Shown: positions 1-10,206, numbered from the stretch's first letter. The stretch is DNA of 64,000 bases from JAODBJ01 sp963782465 (GCA_963782465.1 CAWAJR010000001.1:496001-560000), one strand, 5' to 3'. Translations and numbers: made by a program. Notes: generated by a model from the sequence alone, not told the origin.

Positions 1-66
1 CCCCGTTCGACCGACCGTTATCCGGGATTGTGCGCCCCGATGGCGATCGACAACGGGTAGGGAGTC

Positions 67-885
67 ATGGCCAAGCAGTCGGAAACGAACCGGCCCCGTG
101 CGAGCACTCGAACGGGAAGCCCGAGCAAGCGCTCGCGGCAGCGGCGCAAGCGGAAGGCCGCCGCCGTTCGGGCCCGCAAAGGCGGCTCGCGATCCTGGCA
201 ATGGGTACTCGTCGGCGTCGTCGTCGTCGCCGCCGGGGTCGTCGGCGTCGCGCTGCAAGCCAGCCGGTCGAAGACGGAGAACACCAAGGTCGTCGTGCCG
301 AAAGCGGCGATGGGACCGAGTGGTTCCGTCGCCATCGGCTCGAAGTCGGCCAAGGTGCTGCTCGAGGAGTACGGCGACTTCCAGTGCCCGGTCTGCAAAG
401 AGTTCTACGACGCGATGAACCCGACGATCCAGCAGCTCGTCACCAACGGCACGGTGAGGTTCGCGTTCCATCCGCTCAACATCATCGACGCGCACTCGCC
501 GGGCAGCACCGAATCCGTGCGGGCTGCGAGCGCGTCGATCTGTGCGAACGACGCCGGGAAGTTCGACAACTACTACAACCTGCTCTACGAGAACCAGGCC
601 GCGCAGGAGAACTCGGGGTTCCTCACCGACAGCCGGCTCGTCGCGTTCGGGAGCCAGGCGGGCATCACCGGCAACGCCCTCAGCACCTTCACGAAGTGCG
701 TGAACGCGCACACGTACGAGGGCTACGTGCTCAAGTACGCCGATATCGCGTCGAAGGCGCCCAGGAGCGTGAGTGCCACGCCGACGATCTTCCTGAACGG
801 CAAGGAGATCAGCTCGAGCGATCTCGTCAGCGGTTCGAACTTCGACCCGCAGAAACTGCAGGCCCTCGTGCAGCAAGCAGCGTGA
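67..885 (+). CDS. membrane-anchored DsbA-like thioredoxin-fold protein
   Basis: Extracytoplasmic thiol-disulfide oxidoreductase of the DsbA/Thioredoxin_4 family (272 aa). A long basic N-terminus (residues 1-43, rich in Arg/Lys) is followed by one membrane segment at about 44-64, so the catalytic domain should face outwards. The fold begins near residue 75 and has the dithiol motif CPVC at 107-110 (F-Q-C-P-V-C-K) and the cis-proline region S-A-T-P-T near the C-terminus, as expected for oxidants of secreted proteins. A GGGAG ribosome site precedes the ATG. It is transcribed towards the GNAT gene. The exact substrate cannot be read; disulfide formation is known for the family. Confidence 0.88.
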   Translation: MAKQSETNRPRASTRTGSPSKRSRQRRKRKAAAVRARKGGSRSWQWVLVGVVVVAAGVVGVALQASRSKTENTKVVVPKAAMGPSGSVAIGSKSAKVLLEEYGDFQCPVCKEFYDAMNPTIQQLVTNGTVRFAFHPLNIIDAHSPGSTESVRAASASICANDAGKFDNYYNLLYENQAAQENSGFLTDSRLVAFGSQAGITGNALSTFTKCVNAHTYEGYVLKYADIASKAPRSVSATPTIFLNGKEISSSDLVSGSNFDPQKLQALVQQAA

Positions 886-903
886 CGGGGGAGCGACGCG
901 CCC

Positions 904-1497
904 TCAGCGGGCCTCGCGCCACATCGCCCACACCACCGGGCCTCTCGGCACGTGGATCTCCTCGGTGACCTCGAACCCATGGCGGGCGTAGAAGGGGATG
1001 TTGCGTTCCTTCGACGACTCGAGATAGATCCGCTCGCCCTCGCGGTCGCAGCGTTCGATCACCGGCGCGAGGATCGCCGAGCCCGCACCCCGGCCCTGCC
1101 GTTCCGGGTCGGTGCCGAGCATCTGCAGGTACCAGTGGCGTTCCTTCGGGTGATGGTTCGCGAAATACATCAGACCGGACGCGCACGCGGTGATGCGAAG
1201 CCCGACGAGGCGGGTGGTGTTCAACCCGAGCCGGGCGTTGGCGAGCAGGCCCAGCGGGAAGGTGCCCGGCGGGTTCCAGATCGCGGCACAGCGATCGCCG
1301 TCGGTCGTGTACACCTCACCGAACGGGAGTGACGCACGCAGCAGCGCGCGGAAGAAACTCGGCAGCTTCCTGCGGCGCGCCGTCGCGTCGGGGAAGAGCC
1401 ACGTCGTGAGTGGGTCGTCGTCGAAGGCGCGGGTGAGGGTGGTCGCGAGGGCTTCGACGTCGCCCGGCCCCGCCTTGCGAACCTCGTGATCGGTCAC
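904..1497 (-). CDS. GNAT family N-acetyltransferase
   Basis: Predicted acetyl-CoA-dependent N-acyltransferase of 197 aa. The acetyl-CoA loop is visible as R-Q-G-R-G-A-G-S in the middle of the protein, followed by a typical second half ending in F-Y-A-R-H-G-F-E-V. The start is a GTG lying 6 bases after the stop of the 66-aa gene upstream, so the two are probably translated together. Substrate unknown; the family modifies amines of antibiotics, amino acids or proteins. Confidence 0.85.
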   Translation of the reverse strand: MTDHEVRKAGPGDVEALATTLTRAFDDDPLTTWLFPDATARRRKLPSFFRALLRASLPFGEVYTTDGDRCAAIWNPPGTFPLGLLANARLGLNTTRLVGLRITACASGLMYFANHHPKERHWYLQMLGTDPERQGRGAGSAILAPVIERCDREGERIYLESSKERNIPFYARHGFEVTEEIHVPRGPVVWAMWREAR

Positions 1498-1503
1498 CTC
1501 GCG

Positions 1504-1704
1504 TCAGCGCTTCTGGCGCTCCGACTCCGGGATCGGCCCGCCGACCGCGTCGAGGATGGGAAGGAGCGCTTCGCGGCGCCCGCGGAGCATCTCCCGGTAC
1601 GACGGGAGATCCGCGGACGCGATCTCGTAGTTGAGATCGCGCAACGTGATGTCGAGCACTTCGCGCAGCAACTCTGCCTGATTGTCGTCGAGATCGAGTT
1701 GCAT
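1504..1704 (-). CDS. small conserved hypothetical protein (66 aa)
   Basis: Short acidic, helical protein with no recognised domain. It contains L-R-E-V-L-D-I-T-L-R-D-L-N-Y-E-I-A and a motif around S-Y-R-E-M-L-R-G-R-R, a pattern common in small actinobacterial proteins of unknown role. The ATG at 1704 is chosen because an AAAGG ribosome site lies 6 bases upstream; an ATG two codons earlier would touch that site. It is the first gene of a two-gene unit with the GNAT gene. Confidence 0.6.
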   Translation of the reverse strand: MQLDLDDNQAELLREVLDITLRDLNYEIASADLPSYREMLRGRREALLPILDAVGGPIPESERQKR

Positions 1705-2038
1705 ATGCATCCTTTGTCGTGGCTCTGGGTGATGCTCACCCGAGCCGGTTGGCATCCTCGCGGCGCGGCGTTCGATCGCCGTACCGGCGCAGGATCGTAG
1801 TTGCGGATTTCGACATTTGCCGCACACGCCGCGTCCGTACCGCGTGCGCGACCGGCGTCACACCGGTACCTCCTCGCTGCTTGCCGCGTGCCGGTCTGTG
1901 GCGCGCGTCGCCGGGATCCCGGCGACGCCTCCGGTGCGGAACGCGACCTGCAGCGCACGAACCAGGTTCGCGGTTCGCGGCAACGTACGCACCGCGGCGG
2001 CCAAGAGCGCCGGCGAACCGCCGTCACGTTCGATGGGG
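1705..2038. other. intergenic stretch without a convincing gene
   Basis: About 330 bases between the dehydrogenase stop and the 66-aa gene. Both strands have open frames, but they are Arg/Pro-rich or lack a ribosome site. The stretch should hold the promoter of the 66-aa/GNAT pair and the end of the dehydrogenase transcript. No hairpin or repeat stands out. Confidence 0.4.
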
Positions 2039-3064
2039 TCAGGGCACGAGCACCGCGCGGCCTTCGATCTCACCCCGCTCGAGCCGTTCGAACACCGTGT
2101 TGATGTCGGCCAGAGGATGGCGTTCGATGTGGCCACGCAGCCGGCCCTGCCCCGCCAGCGCGATCAGCTCGCCGAGCTCGTTGCGGCTGCCCCAGTTCGA
2201 CCCGGTCAGTTCCGCTTCGGTGGCGAGCCCGAAGAACGAGAACGGGACGGAGCCCCCGGCCAAACCGACGAGCACGACGATGCCCTTGCGCCCGACGGCC
2301 GCGGCCGCCGTTTGCAGCGTGGTGTCGGAGCCGACGAAATCGAGTACCGCGTCGGCGCCCTCACCGCCGGTGAACGCCTTGATCTCGGCCGCGGCGTCGC
2401 TGGCAAGTGGGTCGATGGCGAGATCGGCGCCGAGGTCGGTGGCGAGGCGGCGCTTCGTCTCGAGGGTGTCGACCGCGACGACCTTGGCGGGGGTGAGGTC
2501 CTTCAGGAGCTGGAGGCCGAAGTGGCCGAGGCCACCGACGCCGATGCTCACCACGGTGCTGCCCGGGACGAGCCGTGCCATCACCTTCTTGACCGCGCGG
2601 TACGGGGTGAGCCCCGCGTCGGTCAGGGGCGCCGCGTCGACGGGGTCGAGACCACCGAGGCGCACGAGGTGCCGGGTGGAGGGAACGACCAGGTACTCGG
2701 CGTAGCCGCCGGGCCGCCCGATCCCGCCCCACCGCATCACGTCGCACAGCTGTTCCTCCCCGCCGAGGCATACCCGGCACAGTCCGCAGCCCCATCCTCC
2801 GAAGACGGCGACGGGTTCACCGATCTCGAAACCGCCGGCGCCGGGGCCCAGTGCGGCGACGTGCCCGGCGTTCTCGTGGCCCAACGTCCAGGGGAATGGT
2901 GGGAACGGCAACGCGGCCATCTCGCCGCTGCGCACATGGAGATCCGAGTGGCACGCGCCGCTCCCGGCGATGCGCACGAGCGCCTGGCCGGGCCCCGGTT
3001 CGGGGTCGGCGACCTCCTCGACGACGAACGCTTCCTTGTACCCGTGCAGTCGAGCGGCTCGCAT
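2039..3064 (-). CDS. NAD(P)-dependent zinc alcohol dehydrogenase
   Basis: Medium-chain alcohol dehydrogenase of 341 aa, the family's usual length. Catalytic zinc ligands are Cys38 (G-A-C-H-S-D) and His63-Glu64 (G-H-E-N-A-G). The structural zinc lobe has Cys93, 96, 99 and 107. A Rossmann G-x-G-G-L-G motif lies near residue 175. All key residues are present, so it should be an active, probably tetrameric, zinc enzyme oxidising primary or secondary alcohols. An AAGGGG site precedes the ATG. It stands downstream of the ABC transporter genes on the same strand, with about 105 bases between. Confidence 0.92.
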   Translation of the reverse strand: MRAARLHGYKEAFVVEEVADPEPGPGQALVRIAGSGACHSDLHVRSGEMAALPFPPFPWTLGHENAGHVAALGPGAGGFEIGEPVAVFGGWGCGLCRVCLGGEEQLCDVMRWGGIGRPGGYAEYLVVPSTRHLVRLGGLDPVDAAPLTDAGLTPYRAVKKVMARLVPGSTVVSIGVGGLGHFGLQLLKDLTPAKVVAVDTLETKRRLATDLGADLAIDPLASDAAAEIKAFTGGEGADAVLDFVGSDTTLQTAAAAVGRKGIVVLVGLAGGSVPFSFFGLATEAELTGSNWGSRNELGELIALAGQGRLRGHIERHPLADINTVFERLERGEIEGRAVLVP

Positions 3065-3169
3065 GATCGCACCCCTTCGCTCCCGCGCCTTCTCCTATGG
3101 CAACCCGGCCGCGCTGGCGTCACCAGAGCCGAAGGTCACGAGGCGCGCCGTCTCCTTCGTACGGGCGCG

Positions 3170-3638
3170 CTACGGGTTCTCGCGTTCGGCCGGTTTCGCG
3201 ACCTGCGCCGTGATCGTGTTCGTGAGGTTCGTGATCGCATCAACGACGCGATCGGTCTGCACCTGCTGGTCGGCGACGAGCCGCGCCAGCCAGAAGCGGA
3301 TCAGGCGCGCCGCCGAGTAACGCGGCGAACAAGGCGGCACCGGCGAACACGAGCGCGAGGCCGAAGATCCCGCCGGAGACCAGGTAGGGGATCTCCTGGT
3401 ACACGTACTTGGTACCCGACGCCCCCCACCAGCCCAACCAGATGCTCACCACACCCGCGACCACGCACGCGATCGCGACGCCGTAGAGGCGCCGTTCCCG
3501 CCGTTCGGTCTGGCTCGGAACGTGCAGCGCGTAGACGCCGGCAAGAAATTCCTCGACCCGTTGCGAGCGCGCGGCGTGGGCACCGGGGCCGTCGTGGTCG
3601 GGGTGTTGCGGTGAGCCCGCGTCCCCAGGATGGGTCAT
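3170..3638 (-). CDS. transporter-linked small membrane protein (frameshifted)
   Basis: About 155 residues if one frameshift is corrected. The N-terminal half is hydrophilic (R-V-E-E-F-L-A-G-V-Y-A-L-H-V). Two membrane segments follow, around V-A-I-A-C-V-V-A-G-V-V and G-G-I-F-G-L-A-L-V-F-A-G-A. Near base 3318 the frame must move by one base to continue into A-A-R-L-I-R-F-W-L-A-R-L-V and a helical tail ending E-R-E-N-P. The ATG overlaps the ATPase stop (ATGA), indicating coupling to the ABC importer. It may be an accessory subunit; no named family was recognised. The extra base is probably a sequence error. Confidence 0.6.
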
Positions 3639-5130
3639 GCGCTCGCTCCCAGGTAGGCCGATGACAATTCCGCTTCGATGTCGGACGGCAGCCCGATCGC
3701 GGTGATCCGGCCCTGCACCATGACCGCGGCGAGGTCGGCGACACCGAGAACGAGGTGGGCGAACTGTTCGACCACGAGGATCGAGACGCCTGTGCGCGCG
3801 ATCTCGGCGACGATCGCGTGCAGCTCGTCGACAATGATCGGTGCGAGGCCCATCGACAGCTCGTCGATGAGGAGCACCGCCGGGTTGGTCGCGAGCGCGC
3901 GGGCCATCGCCAGCATCCGTTGTTCCCCACCCGACAACGTGCCCGCGAGTTGCGACCGTCGTTGTGAGAGCCGCGGGAAACGCTCGTACGACTGCGCTTC
4001 GACTTCGTGCTGGGCGACGCCGGCGTAGGTCGCCATCACGAGGTTCTCGCGAACCGTCAGGCTGGGGAACACGCCTCGACCCTCCGGGATGGTGCACAGG
4101 CCGATCCGGGGAACGCGTCACCCCGCGTACCGTTGACGTGCCTTCCGCCCACGTGTACGCACCCACGGGTCGGTTGGAGCTGCCCGCTGGCGACCGCGAG
4201 CGCGGTGCTCTTACCCGAGCCGTTCGGCCCGAGCAGCGCGACGAGTTTGCCCGCAGGCACCGCGAGATTGATCCCGTGCAAGACCTCGATGCGGCCGTAC
4301 GCGGCGTGGATGTCGCGTAGCTCCAGCAGGGGCGGGACCGCGGTCGCGCCGTCGAACGGCTCGTCGAGAGGAGGAACCCGTGCCGCCGTCCGGGCGTGCG
4401 TCGACGACCCGTTCCCGAGGTACGCGTTGAGCACGGCTCGGCTTTCGCGGATCTGGTCCGGAGGGCCGACCTCGAGCAGCGCGCCGAAGTCGATCACATG
4501 GATCACGTTGCACACCTGCATCACGAGACCCATGTCGTGTTCGACGAGGAGGACCGCGATCCCCTCCGTCGCGAGCTTCTGCAGCAGATCGGCGAAGGCT
4601 TGCGTCTCCTGGTCGTTCAGGCCCGACGCGGGCTCGTCGAGGAGGAGCAAGCGCGGACGCGCCGCAAGGGCGCGGCCAAGCTCGCAGAGGCGGCCGAGCC
4701 CGGTGGGCAGCGCGTCGGCCCGTTCGCCGGCCACGTCGCGCAAACCGACGCGCTCGAGGATCGCGTCGGTGTCGTGGCGCACGTCGGCCTTGAAGTCGTG
4801 GGCCCAGCGCCGGCGGATCTCAGACGCGACTCGGATGTTGTCGCGGACCGTCAGGCTCCCGAACACCTCGAGTTGCTGGAACGTGCGCGCGATCCCGAGG
4901 CGCGCCCGCCGGCGGGGTGAGGCGTGCGTGATGTCGCGACCGTCGAGGCCGAGCCGGCCGCGGTCGACGTACTGGAGGCCGGTGATCGCGTTGAAGATCG
5001 TCGTCTTGCCCGCGCCGTTCGGGCCGATGAGGCCGGTGATGCAACCGGCCTCGACGTCGAGGTCGACGCCGGTGACGGCGTTGTGGCCCCCGAAACTGAT
5101 CGTCAGCCCGCGGGCTTCAAACAGCGCCAT
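3635..5130 (-). CDS. fused LivG-LivF ABC transporter ATPase (frameshifted)
   Basis: Two branched-chain amino-acid type ATPases in one reading frame, about 498 aa once corrected. The LivG-like half has Walker A at residues 36-43 (G-P-N-G-A-G-K-T) and Walker B L-L-L-L-D-E-P. After a linker near 255-285 the LivF-like half has a second Walker A at 301-308 (G-P-N-G-S-G-K-S). Near base 4115 one C is missing from a CCCC run; restoring it gives D-A-F-P-R-I-G-L-C-T-I-P-E-G-R-G and joins the rest of LivF with its own L-S-G-G-E-Q signature and Walker B. LivG and LivF are usually separate genes. GGAGG precedes the ATG; the start overlaps the permease end by 14 bases. Confidence 0.85.
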
Positions 5131-7150
5131 GACAATCCTCCGCGCTGAACCCGAAGCCGCGATCGAGCCCGCGAACCTCGGCCGCCGAAACGCGGGCGCG
5201 CAGACCGACCAGTTCGGGGATGATGGGCTGCGCACGCGTCGCCGGTCCCGCTCGCGCTCGCGCTCGGCGCCATCCGGTGAGCATCCGACGCGTCTCGCGC
5301 AGCACGTGGCGCACGTCGCTGACGATGCCTTCCGGGTTGCGCGCCAAACCGATGCCCGCGAGGCCGGGAAGCAGGATCATCAGGTTGGACAGGGCCGGGT
5401 AGTCGGCGGCGACCTGCGGCATCGCGACGAGCAACAGGGCACCGATCAACGCGCCGGACACCACGGTGATGCCGCCGACGACCGCGAGCAGCACGACCGG
5501 AAGGGCCGAGAGCTGGCCGGTGAGCAGGCTGAAGTCGTCCTTCCCGACCGTGCCCTTCCATCCGGCCATGAAGAACCCACCGGCGCCGGCGATCGCCGAA
5601 GAGAGGGCGAACACCTGCACCTTCGTTCGCGTGACGTCGAGACCGAGCGTCATGCAGGCCGCCGGGCTGTCTTTCATCGCTTGGAGCCGGCGGCCGAACT
5701 CGCCGCGCCGCATCGCGACGACGAGCCAGCCGAGCGCGACGAACACGATGGCCATCGCGACGAAGTACGCGCGGTCGCTCGCCACCACGCGCCAGCGGCC
5801 GAAGGCCCTGCTGTCGGTCGCGAAGCCGGGAACTTGGCCGAGCACGTTCTGTTCCACCAACAGGGCGAACGCCATCGTGCCCAGCGCGAGGTAGAGGTCG
5901 CGTAGCCGTAGGCAAGGGATCGCGACGAGGGCACCGACGAAGCCGGCGAACAACGCCGCGACGAGAAGCCCGACGGGCGAGACCGCGAGGGTTGCCGGGA
6001 GCCACGACGCGGCGAGCACACCCAACCCGGCGAACGCCAGCGGCGCGAGCGAGATCTGGCCCGCGTAGCCCGTCAGCACCACGATCGAGAGCATGACGAT
6101 CGCCAAACCGAGGCCCAAGCCGACGGCTCGCAACACGGCACCGTGCATGTGGGCTTCCGCGAACCACGCCGCCACGACGAACACGGTCCCTACCACGACC
6201 GAGCGGGCGGGCGACGGGAGCGGCGTCGTTCCGCTTCCGCGCAACGGCGCGCTCAACCGGGTGCGCTCCTGCGGGAGGAGCAGGAGCACGACGAACAGCA
6301 TCACGATCGGCAGCGAGTCGTGGATGCTCTGCACCGCCACCGGGACGTGGTGCAGCTTCGAGAGACCCCAGTCGAAGTAGCTGAGCGACAACCCCAGGAT
6401 GGCGGCACCGAGCGCGGCGAGCGGGAGGCTCCGGAGGCGACCGACCACCGCGACGGCGTAGGCGTTGATCACCAGCAAGGTGAGCCGGGCGACGTCGAGC
6501 GCGAGGATTGGCGCGAGCAGCACGCCGGCGAGGGCTGCGAGCATGCAACCCACGATCCAGCTCGCCATCGACGCCACGTCGGGGTTCTCGCCGTTCAACC
6601 GAGCGAGGTTGCGATCGTCGACGACGGCGCGCATGGCGACGCCGAGCCGCGTCCGCGTGAGCAAGACCCACAGTCCGAACGCAACCAGGGCCGACAGTAC
6701 GAGCACGACGAGGTAGTGCCAGGGGATCGGTGCCCCGGCGACCGTGACGACGTTGGCGGGGAAGAAGCGCGGCAGCGACGGCGTCACCGCGAACTTCGAG
6801 GGTGCCCACACGACCGAACCGATGCCGAGCATGGTCACCAGCAGACCGATGGTCACGACGATGTTCGTGATCGTCGCCGCTCCACCGAGGTTCCGCATGA
6901 TCACGCGTTCGATGACGATCCCGATCGCCGGTGCTTCCACGAACAACACGGCTGCGATCGCGACGATGGTCGGCCAGCCGTGCTGGACGCGGAGTTCCCA
7001 ATACGTGAAGGCGGCGATCATCGCGACCGCGCCGTGCGCGAAGTTGAACACGCCCGAGGCGGTGTAGGTCACGACGAGACCGCTCGCGGCGATGAAGTAC
7101 ACGCCGGCGAACGCGAGACCGAAGATCGTGTAGCGAAGGAACTCACCCAT
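5117..7150 (-). CDS. fused LivH-LivM ABC permease
   Basis: A 677-aa polytopic membrane protein. Residues 1 to about 290 match the LivH permease (A-S-G-L-V-V-T-Y-T-A-S-G-V-F-N-F-A-H-G). About 310 to 640 match LivM (L-T-G-Y-A-G-Q-I-S-L), including the ATPase-contact helix region S-P-A-A-C-M-T-L-G-L-D. A basic tail of about 50 residues follows. It should form the whole inner-membrane channel of a hydrophobic amino-acid or amide importer. It lies 1 base after the binding-protein gene and overlaps the ATPase gene, so binding protein, permease, ATPase and accessory protein form one operon. No frameshift was seen. Confidence 0.92.
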   Translation of the reverse strand: MGEFLRYTIFGLAFAGVYFIAASGLVVTYTASGVFNFAHGAVAMIAAFTYWELRVQHGWPTIVAIAAVLFVEAPAIGIVIERVIMRNLGGAATITNIVVTIGLLVTMLGIGSVVWAPSKFAVTPSLPRFFPANVVTVAGAPIPWHYLVVLVLSALVAFGLWVLLTRTRLGVAMRAVVDDRNLARLNGENPDVASMASWIVGCMLAALAGVLLAPILALDVARLTLLVINAYAVAVVGRLRSLPLAALGAAILGLSLSYFDWGLSKLHHVPVAVQSIHDSLPIVMLFVVLLLLPQERTRLSAPLRGSGTTPLPSPARSVVVGTVFVVAAWFAEAHMHGAVLRAVGLGLGLAIVMLSIVVLTGYAGQISLAPLAFAGLGVLAASWLPATLAVSPVGLLVAALFAGFVGALVAIPCLRLRDLYLALGTMAFALLVEQNVLGQVPGFATDSRAFGRWRVVASDRAYFVAMAIVFVALGWLVVAMRRGEFGRRLQAMKDSPAACMTLGLDVTRTKVQVFALSSAIAGAGGFFMAGWKGTVGKDDFSLLTGQLSALPVVLLAVVGGITVVSGALIGALLLVAMPQVAADYPALSNLMILLPGLAGIGLARNPEGIVSDVRHVLRETRRMLTGWRRARARAGPATRAQPIIPELVGLRARVSAAEVRGLDRGFGFSAEDCHGAV

Positions 7151-7151
7151 C

Positions 7152-8544
7152 TCAACCGAAACCTTGTGGGAGCGGCTCGTACCGCTTCGTCATCCGGAGG
7201 GAGTAATCGGGCTGGCAATCGAAGCCGTTCGTGCCGTCGGTCGGGCGCTTCGGCCAGTACCGCACGAACCGGTTGCCCGCGACCTGCATGTAGAGGAAGC
7301 AGCTGAGCCCTTTTCGGTCTCCCGGGTCGGCCGGCGCCTGGAGACCGCCGCCGTCCCAGTGCTTGATCCCCTGCAGCGCGGTGATGAGGCCGTCACGGGT
7401 GAGATGCGATCCCAGTGTGGCCGCCGCCTGGGCGAAGAGCAGGCCGGCCGAGAACGCCTGCACGCCGAGCGTCGTCGGTGGCGTGCGAGGCGACGCTTCA
7501 TGCAACCACTTGAGGTACACCTGCAACGCGGGGTTCTGATCGGCGTCCTCGAACGGCGCGGTGTTGGTGAGGACGAGCACGCCGTCGGTACCGGGCTTCC
7601 CGGGGAAGCTCTCGTCGTAGTACTGCTGGCCGAGGTCGACGACCGCCGGCTTCCATCCCGCGTCGTTCATCGCCTGGAGCAGGTGCTGCATCTCCGACTG
7701 GGTCGTGATGTCGGTGATCCACTGAACGCCCTTGTCCTTGAGGGCGCTCACGATCGGTCCCCAGTCCTGCACGAGCACATCGGTCGGGTTCGAGTACACG
7801 AAGTTGAAGCCGGCGACGCGCTCGGTACGCGTCGCGCTGGCGGGCGGCTTGCGTCGTGCCGACGGGAAGGTTCGGCCAGAGGATCGCCGCCTTCTTCACC
7901 GCGTCGGGGAACCGCTGCGCGATGAACTTCGCCGGCCCGACCGCGTACGACGTTCCTGGGTTCGGCACCGGAGCGAACAGCCGCGGTGACAGGCCCTTGA
8001 CATAGGTCGCGGTGTACGCGGCGACCTCGACGAGCTTGCACTGCACCATCGTGACCGCGCCCTGGTCGTCCTGCACCGAGCCTGATCCGACGAGCGCGAA
8101 GATGTCGTCGTCGCAGGCCTGCTTCATTGCGTCGCCCTCGTTCAGGATCTTCGAGTCGTAATGCTTCAGCACGAGGCGGCGGCCGCCGATACCGCCGAGG
8201 CTGTTGCAGAACGCGACGAACGCGTCGACCGAACCGTCGATCCCGGCCGTCGGTACCGCGACGACACCGGACTTGTCGGAGATGACGCCGATCGTGATGG
8301 TGGTGTCGGTGACGCCCCGGTCGGTTGCACCGCGCGCGGCGGGGGTGCGGCTGCACGCGGCGTCCAGCGTGCCGACCCTGGCCGCGGTGCCCGCCGGCAC
8401 GGTGGTCGCCGCCGTCGCCCCAGTCGCCGCCGTTGCCGGCGACTGCGCTTCGACGGCTCCGGGGGGCGGCCCGCTTTCGCGCGTGCCGCACGCCGCGACG
8501 ATGGTGCCCAACGCCAATGCCAGCGCCGCGGCTCGGTGCTTCAA
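7152..8544 (-). CDS. LivK-like periplasmic-binding lipoprotein (frameshifted)
   Basis: Type I periplasmic binding protein for the ABC importer, about 463 aa after correction. A TTG start has a strong GAGAGGGGGG site. A short signal peptide ends in the lipobox V-A-A-C (Cys19), then a Thr/Ala-rich linker. The ligand-binding fold starts at T-I-T-I-G-V-I-S-D-K-S-G, typical of Leu/Ile/Val or amide binding proteins. Near base 7823 (tract CGAGCGCGTCGCC) the frame moves by one base; the second half continues V-A-G-F-N-F-V-Y-S-N-P-T-D to the end. Both halves are well conserved in style, so an extra base in the sequence is more likely than a dead gene. Ligand unknown. Confidence 0.85.
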
Positions 8545-8760
8545 CGGTCCCCCCTCTCCTGCTGTAGGTCGATCCTTCACCGGGCCGGTGTGCTCGTACC
8601 CGGAGCGACGGTCGTTGCCGATTGCGACCAAAGTCACAACTTCGGCCGCGGGCACTGTCCGAAGCGCGCGCCGGGCGAGGAGGCGGTGGCGGGACCAATG
8701 CCCCTGGGTGTTGCTCCGGCCGTCGGAGCATCATCGACCGAAGTCGAAAGGCGGATGGGC

Positions 8761-10206
8761 ATGCAGCGGCTGTCGGGAACCGATTCGCTGTTCCTCGCGG
8801 GGGAGACACCGGCGTGGCACCAGCACGTCGCGGGATTGGCGATCGTCGACCCCACCGGGGTTCCGGGCTTCGGCTTCGACACCGTTCGCAAGACGGTGGC
8901 GGAGCGCCTGCCGCTCGTACCGAAGTTCACCTGGAAGCTCCGCTCGGTGCCGCTGAACCTCGACCGTCCGGTATGGGTCGACGACGCGAGCTTCGACATC
9001 GATCGGCACATCCTGCATGCGGATGTCGCCGCGCCGGGGGGACCGCGTGAGGTCGCGGCATTCGTCGGCGAGATCCTCGGCACCCAACTCGATCGGCGGT
9101 TCCCGCTCTGGCAACTGTGGTACCTCGACGGCCTCGTGAACGGGCGCGTCGCGATGGTGATGAAGTACCACCACTGCCTGCTCGACGGCGTCGCGGGCAC
9201 GGGCCTCGCGACGCTCCTGCTCGACGTCGAACCGGTGCCCGGGCCGCGTGTCGTACCGCTGCCGCCCGAGCCCGAAGCCGAGCCGAGCAGCCTGGGGCTG
9301 CTCGTGCGCAGCATTCCGGGTGCGGTGACGATGCCGCTGCGGGCGGCCGGGTACGGCGCCCGCATCGCCCGGCGAGGCTTCGACCTCGCCCGCTACGCGG
9401 TTTCGTCGCGACCGAAGCCCGATCTCGACGCGATGGTCCACGCGCCGAGGACGTCGTTCAACGGAACGATCGGGCCGAAACGGGCCATGGCCTACGCGAG
9501 TGTTTCGCTGGCCGACGTCAAGGCGTTGCGGGCCCACTTCGGCGTGAAAGTCAACGACATCGTGCTCGCCTTGTGCGCGGGCGCGTTGCGCGGTTACCTG
9601 CTCGAGCGCGGCGAACTTCCCGAGCGTTCGCTCACGGCGGGGGTACCGGTCTCGTTGCGGGCCGAGGGCGACGCATCGTTGGACAACCAGGTGTCGTTCG
9701 TCGTGGTGCCCCTGGCGACCGACGTCGCCGATCCGGCCGAGCGGGTTCGGGCGATCGTCACGAACACGAAGGCTGCGAAGGCGTATCACGCCGTGTTGAA
9801 GGAACACCCGGTCGGTTCCATCGGCGAGGCGGCTCCACCGTTCCTCATCGGGGGTTTGCTGCGCTCCGCGTACGTCTCCCACGTGTTGACGTACCTGCCG
9901 GGCATGTTGAACACGCTGGTTTCGAACGTGCCGGGCCCGCCGATACCGCTCTACATCGCCGGCGCCCGCCTGTGCGGCATCTTCCCCACGAGCGTGATCC
10001 TCGAAGGCATGGGTTTGAACATCACCGTCTTCACGTTCGAGGACCGAGTCGACTTCGGCCTCCACGTCGATCCGAGCCTCGTGCCCGACCCGTGGCAGCT
10101 GAGCGCTCGTATCCCGGCGGCGCTCGCCGAGCTCATGGCCGGGGCGGCGCTGGGTGCCCCGACACAGGTTGCCGACCCGTTCGGTCTTCCGTCGGTTGGG
10201 TCGTGA
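8761..10206 (+). CDS. WS/DGAT family O-acyltransferase
   Basis: Bifunctional wax ester synthase/acyl-CoA:diacylglycerol acyltransferase of 481 aa, transferring acyl groups from acyl-CoA to alcohols or diacylglycerol for storage lipid. The catalytic motif H-H-x-x-x-D-G is at 137-143 (Y-H-H-C-L-L-D-G). The N-terminal signature M-Q-R-L-S-G-T-D-S-L-F-L and the late motif S-N-V-P-G-P are both present. The second of two nearby ATGs is chosen because the AAAGG site is about 9 bases away and family members start M-x-x-L-S-G. It is divergent from the binding-protein gene and converges on the second WS/DGAT gene, overlapping it by 74 bases. Confidence 0.93.
   Translation: MQRLSGTDSLFLAGETPAWHQHVAGLAIVDPTGVPGFGFDTVRKTVAERLPLVPKFTWKLRSVPLNLDRPVWVDDASFDIDRHILHADVAAPGGPREVAAFVGEILGTQLDRRFPLWQLWYLDGLVNGRVAMVMKYHHCLLDGVAGTGLATLLLDVEPVPGPRVVPLPPEPEAEPSSLGLLVRSIPGAVTMPLRAAGYGARIARRGFDLARYAVSSRPKPDLDAMVHAPRTSFNGTIGPKRAMAYASVSLADVKALRAHFGVKVNDIVLALCAGALRGYLLERGELPERSLTAGVPVSLRAEGDASLDNQVSFVVVPLATDVADPAERVRAIVTNTKAAKAYHAVLKEHPVGSIGEAAPPFLIGGLLRSAYVSHVLTYLPGMLNTLVSNVPGPPIPLYIAGARLCGIFPTSVILEGMGLNITVFTFEDRVDFGLHVDPSLVPDPWQLSARIPAALAELMAGAALGAPTQVADPFGLPSVGS

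Noticed and set aside
1858..2136. 92-residue minus-strand gene near the dehydrogenase end
   Set aside because: It overlaps the dehydrogenase coding end, has no ribosome site and no recognisable domain.
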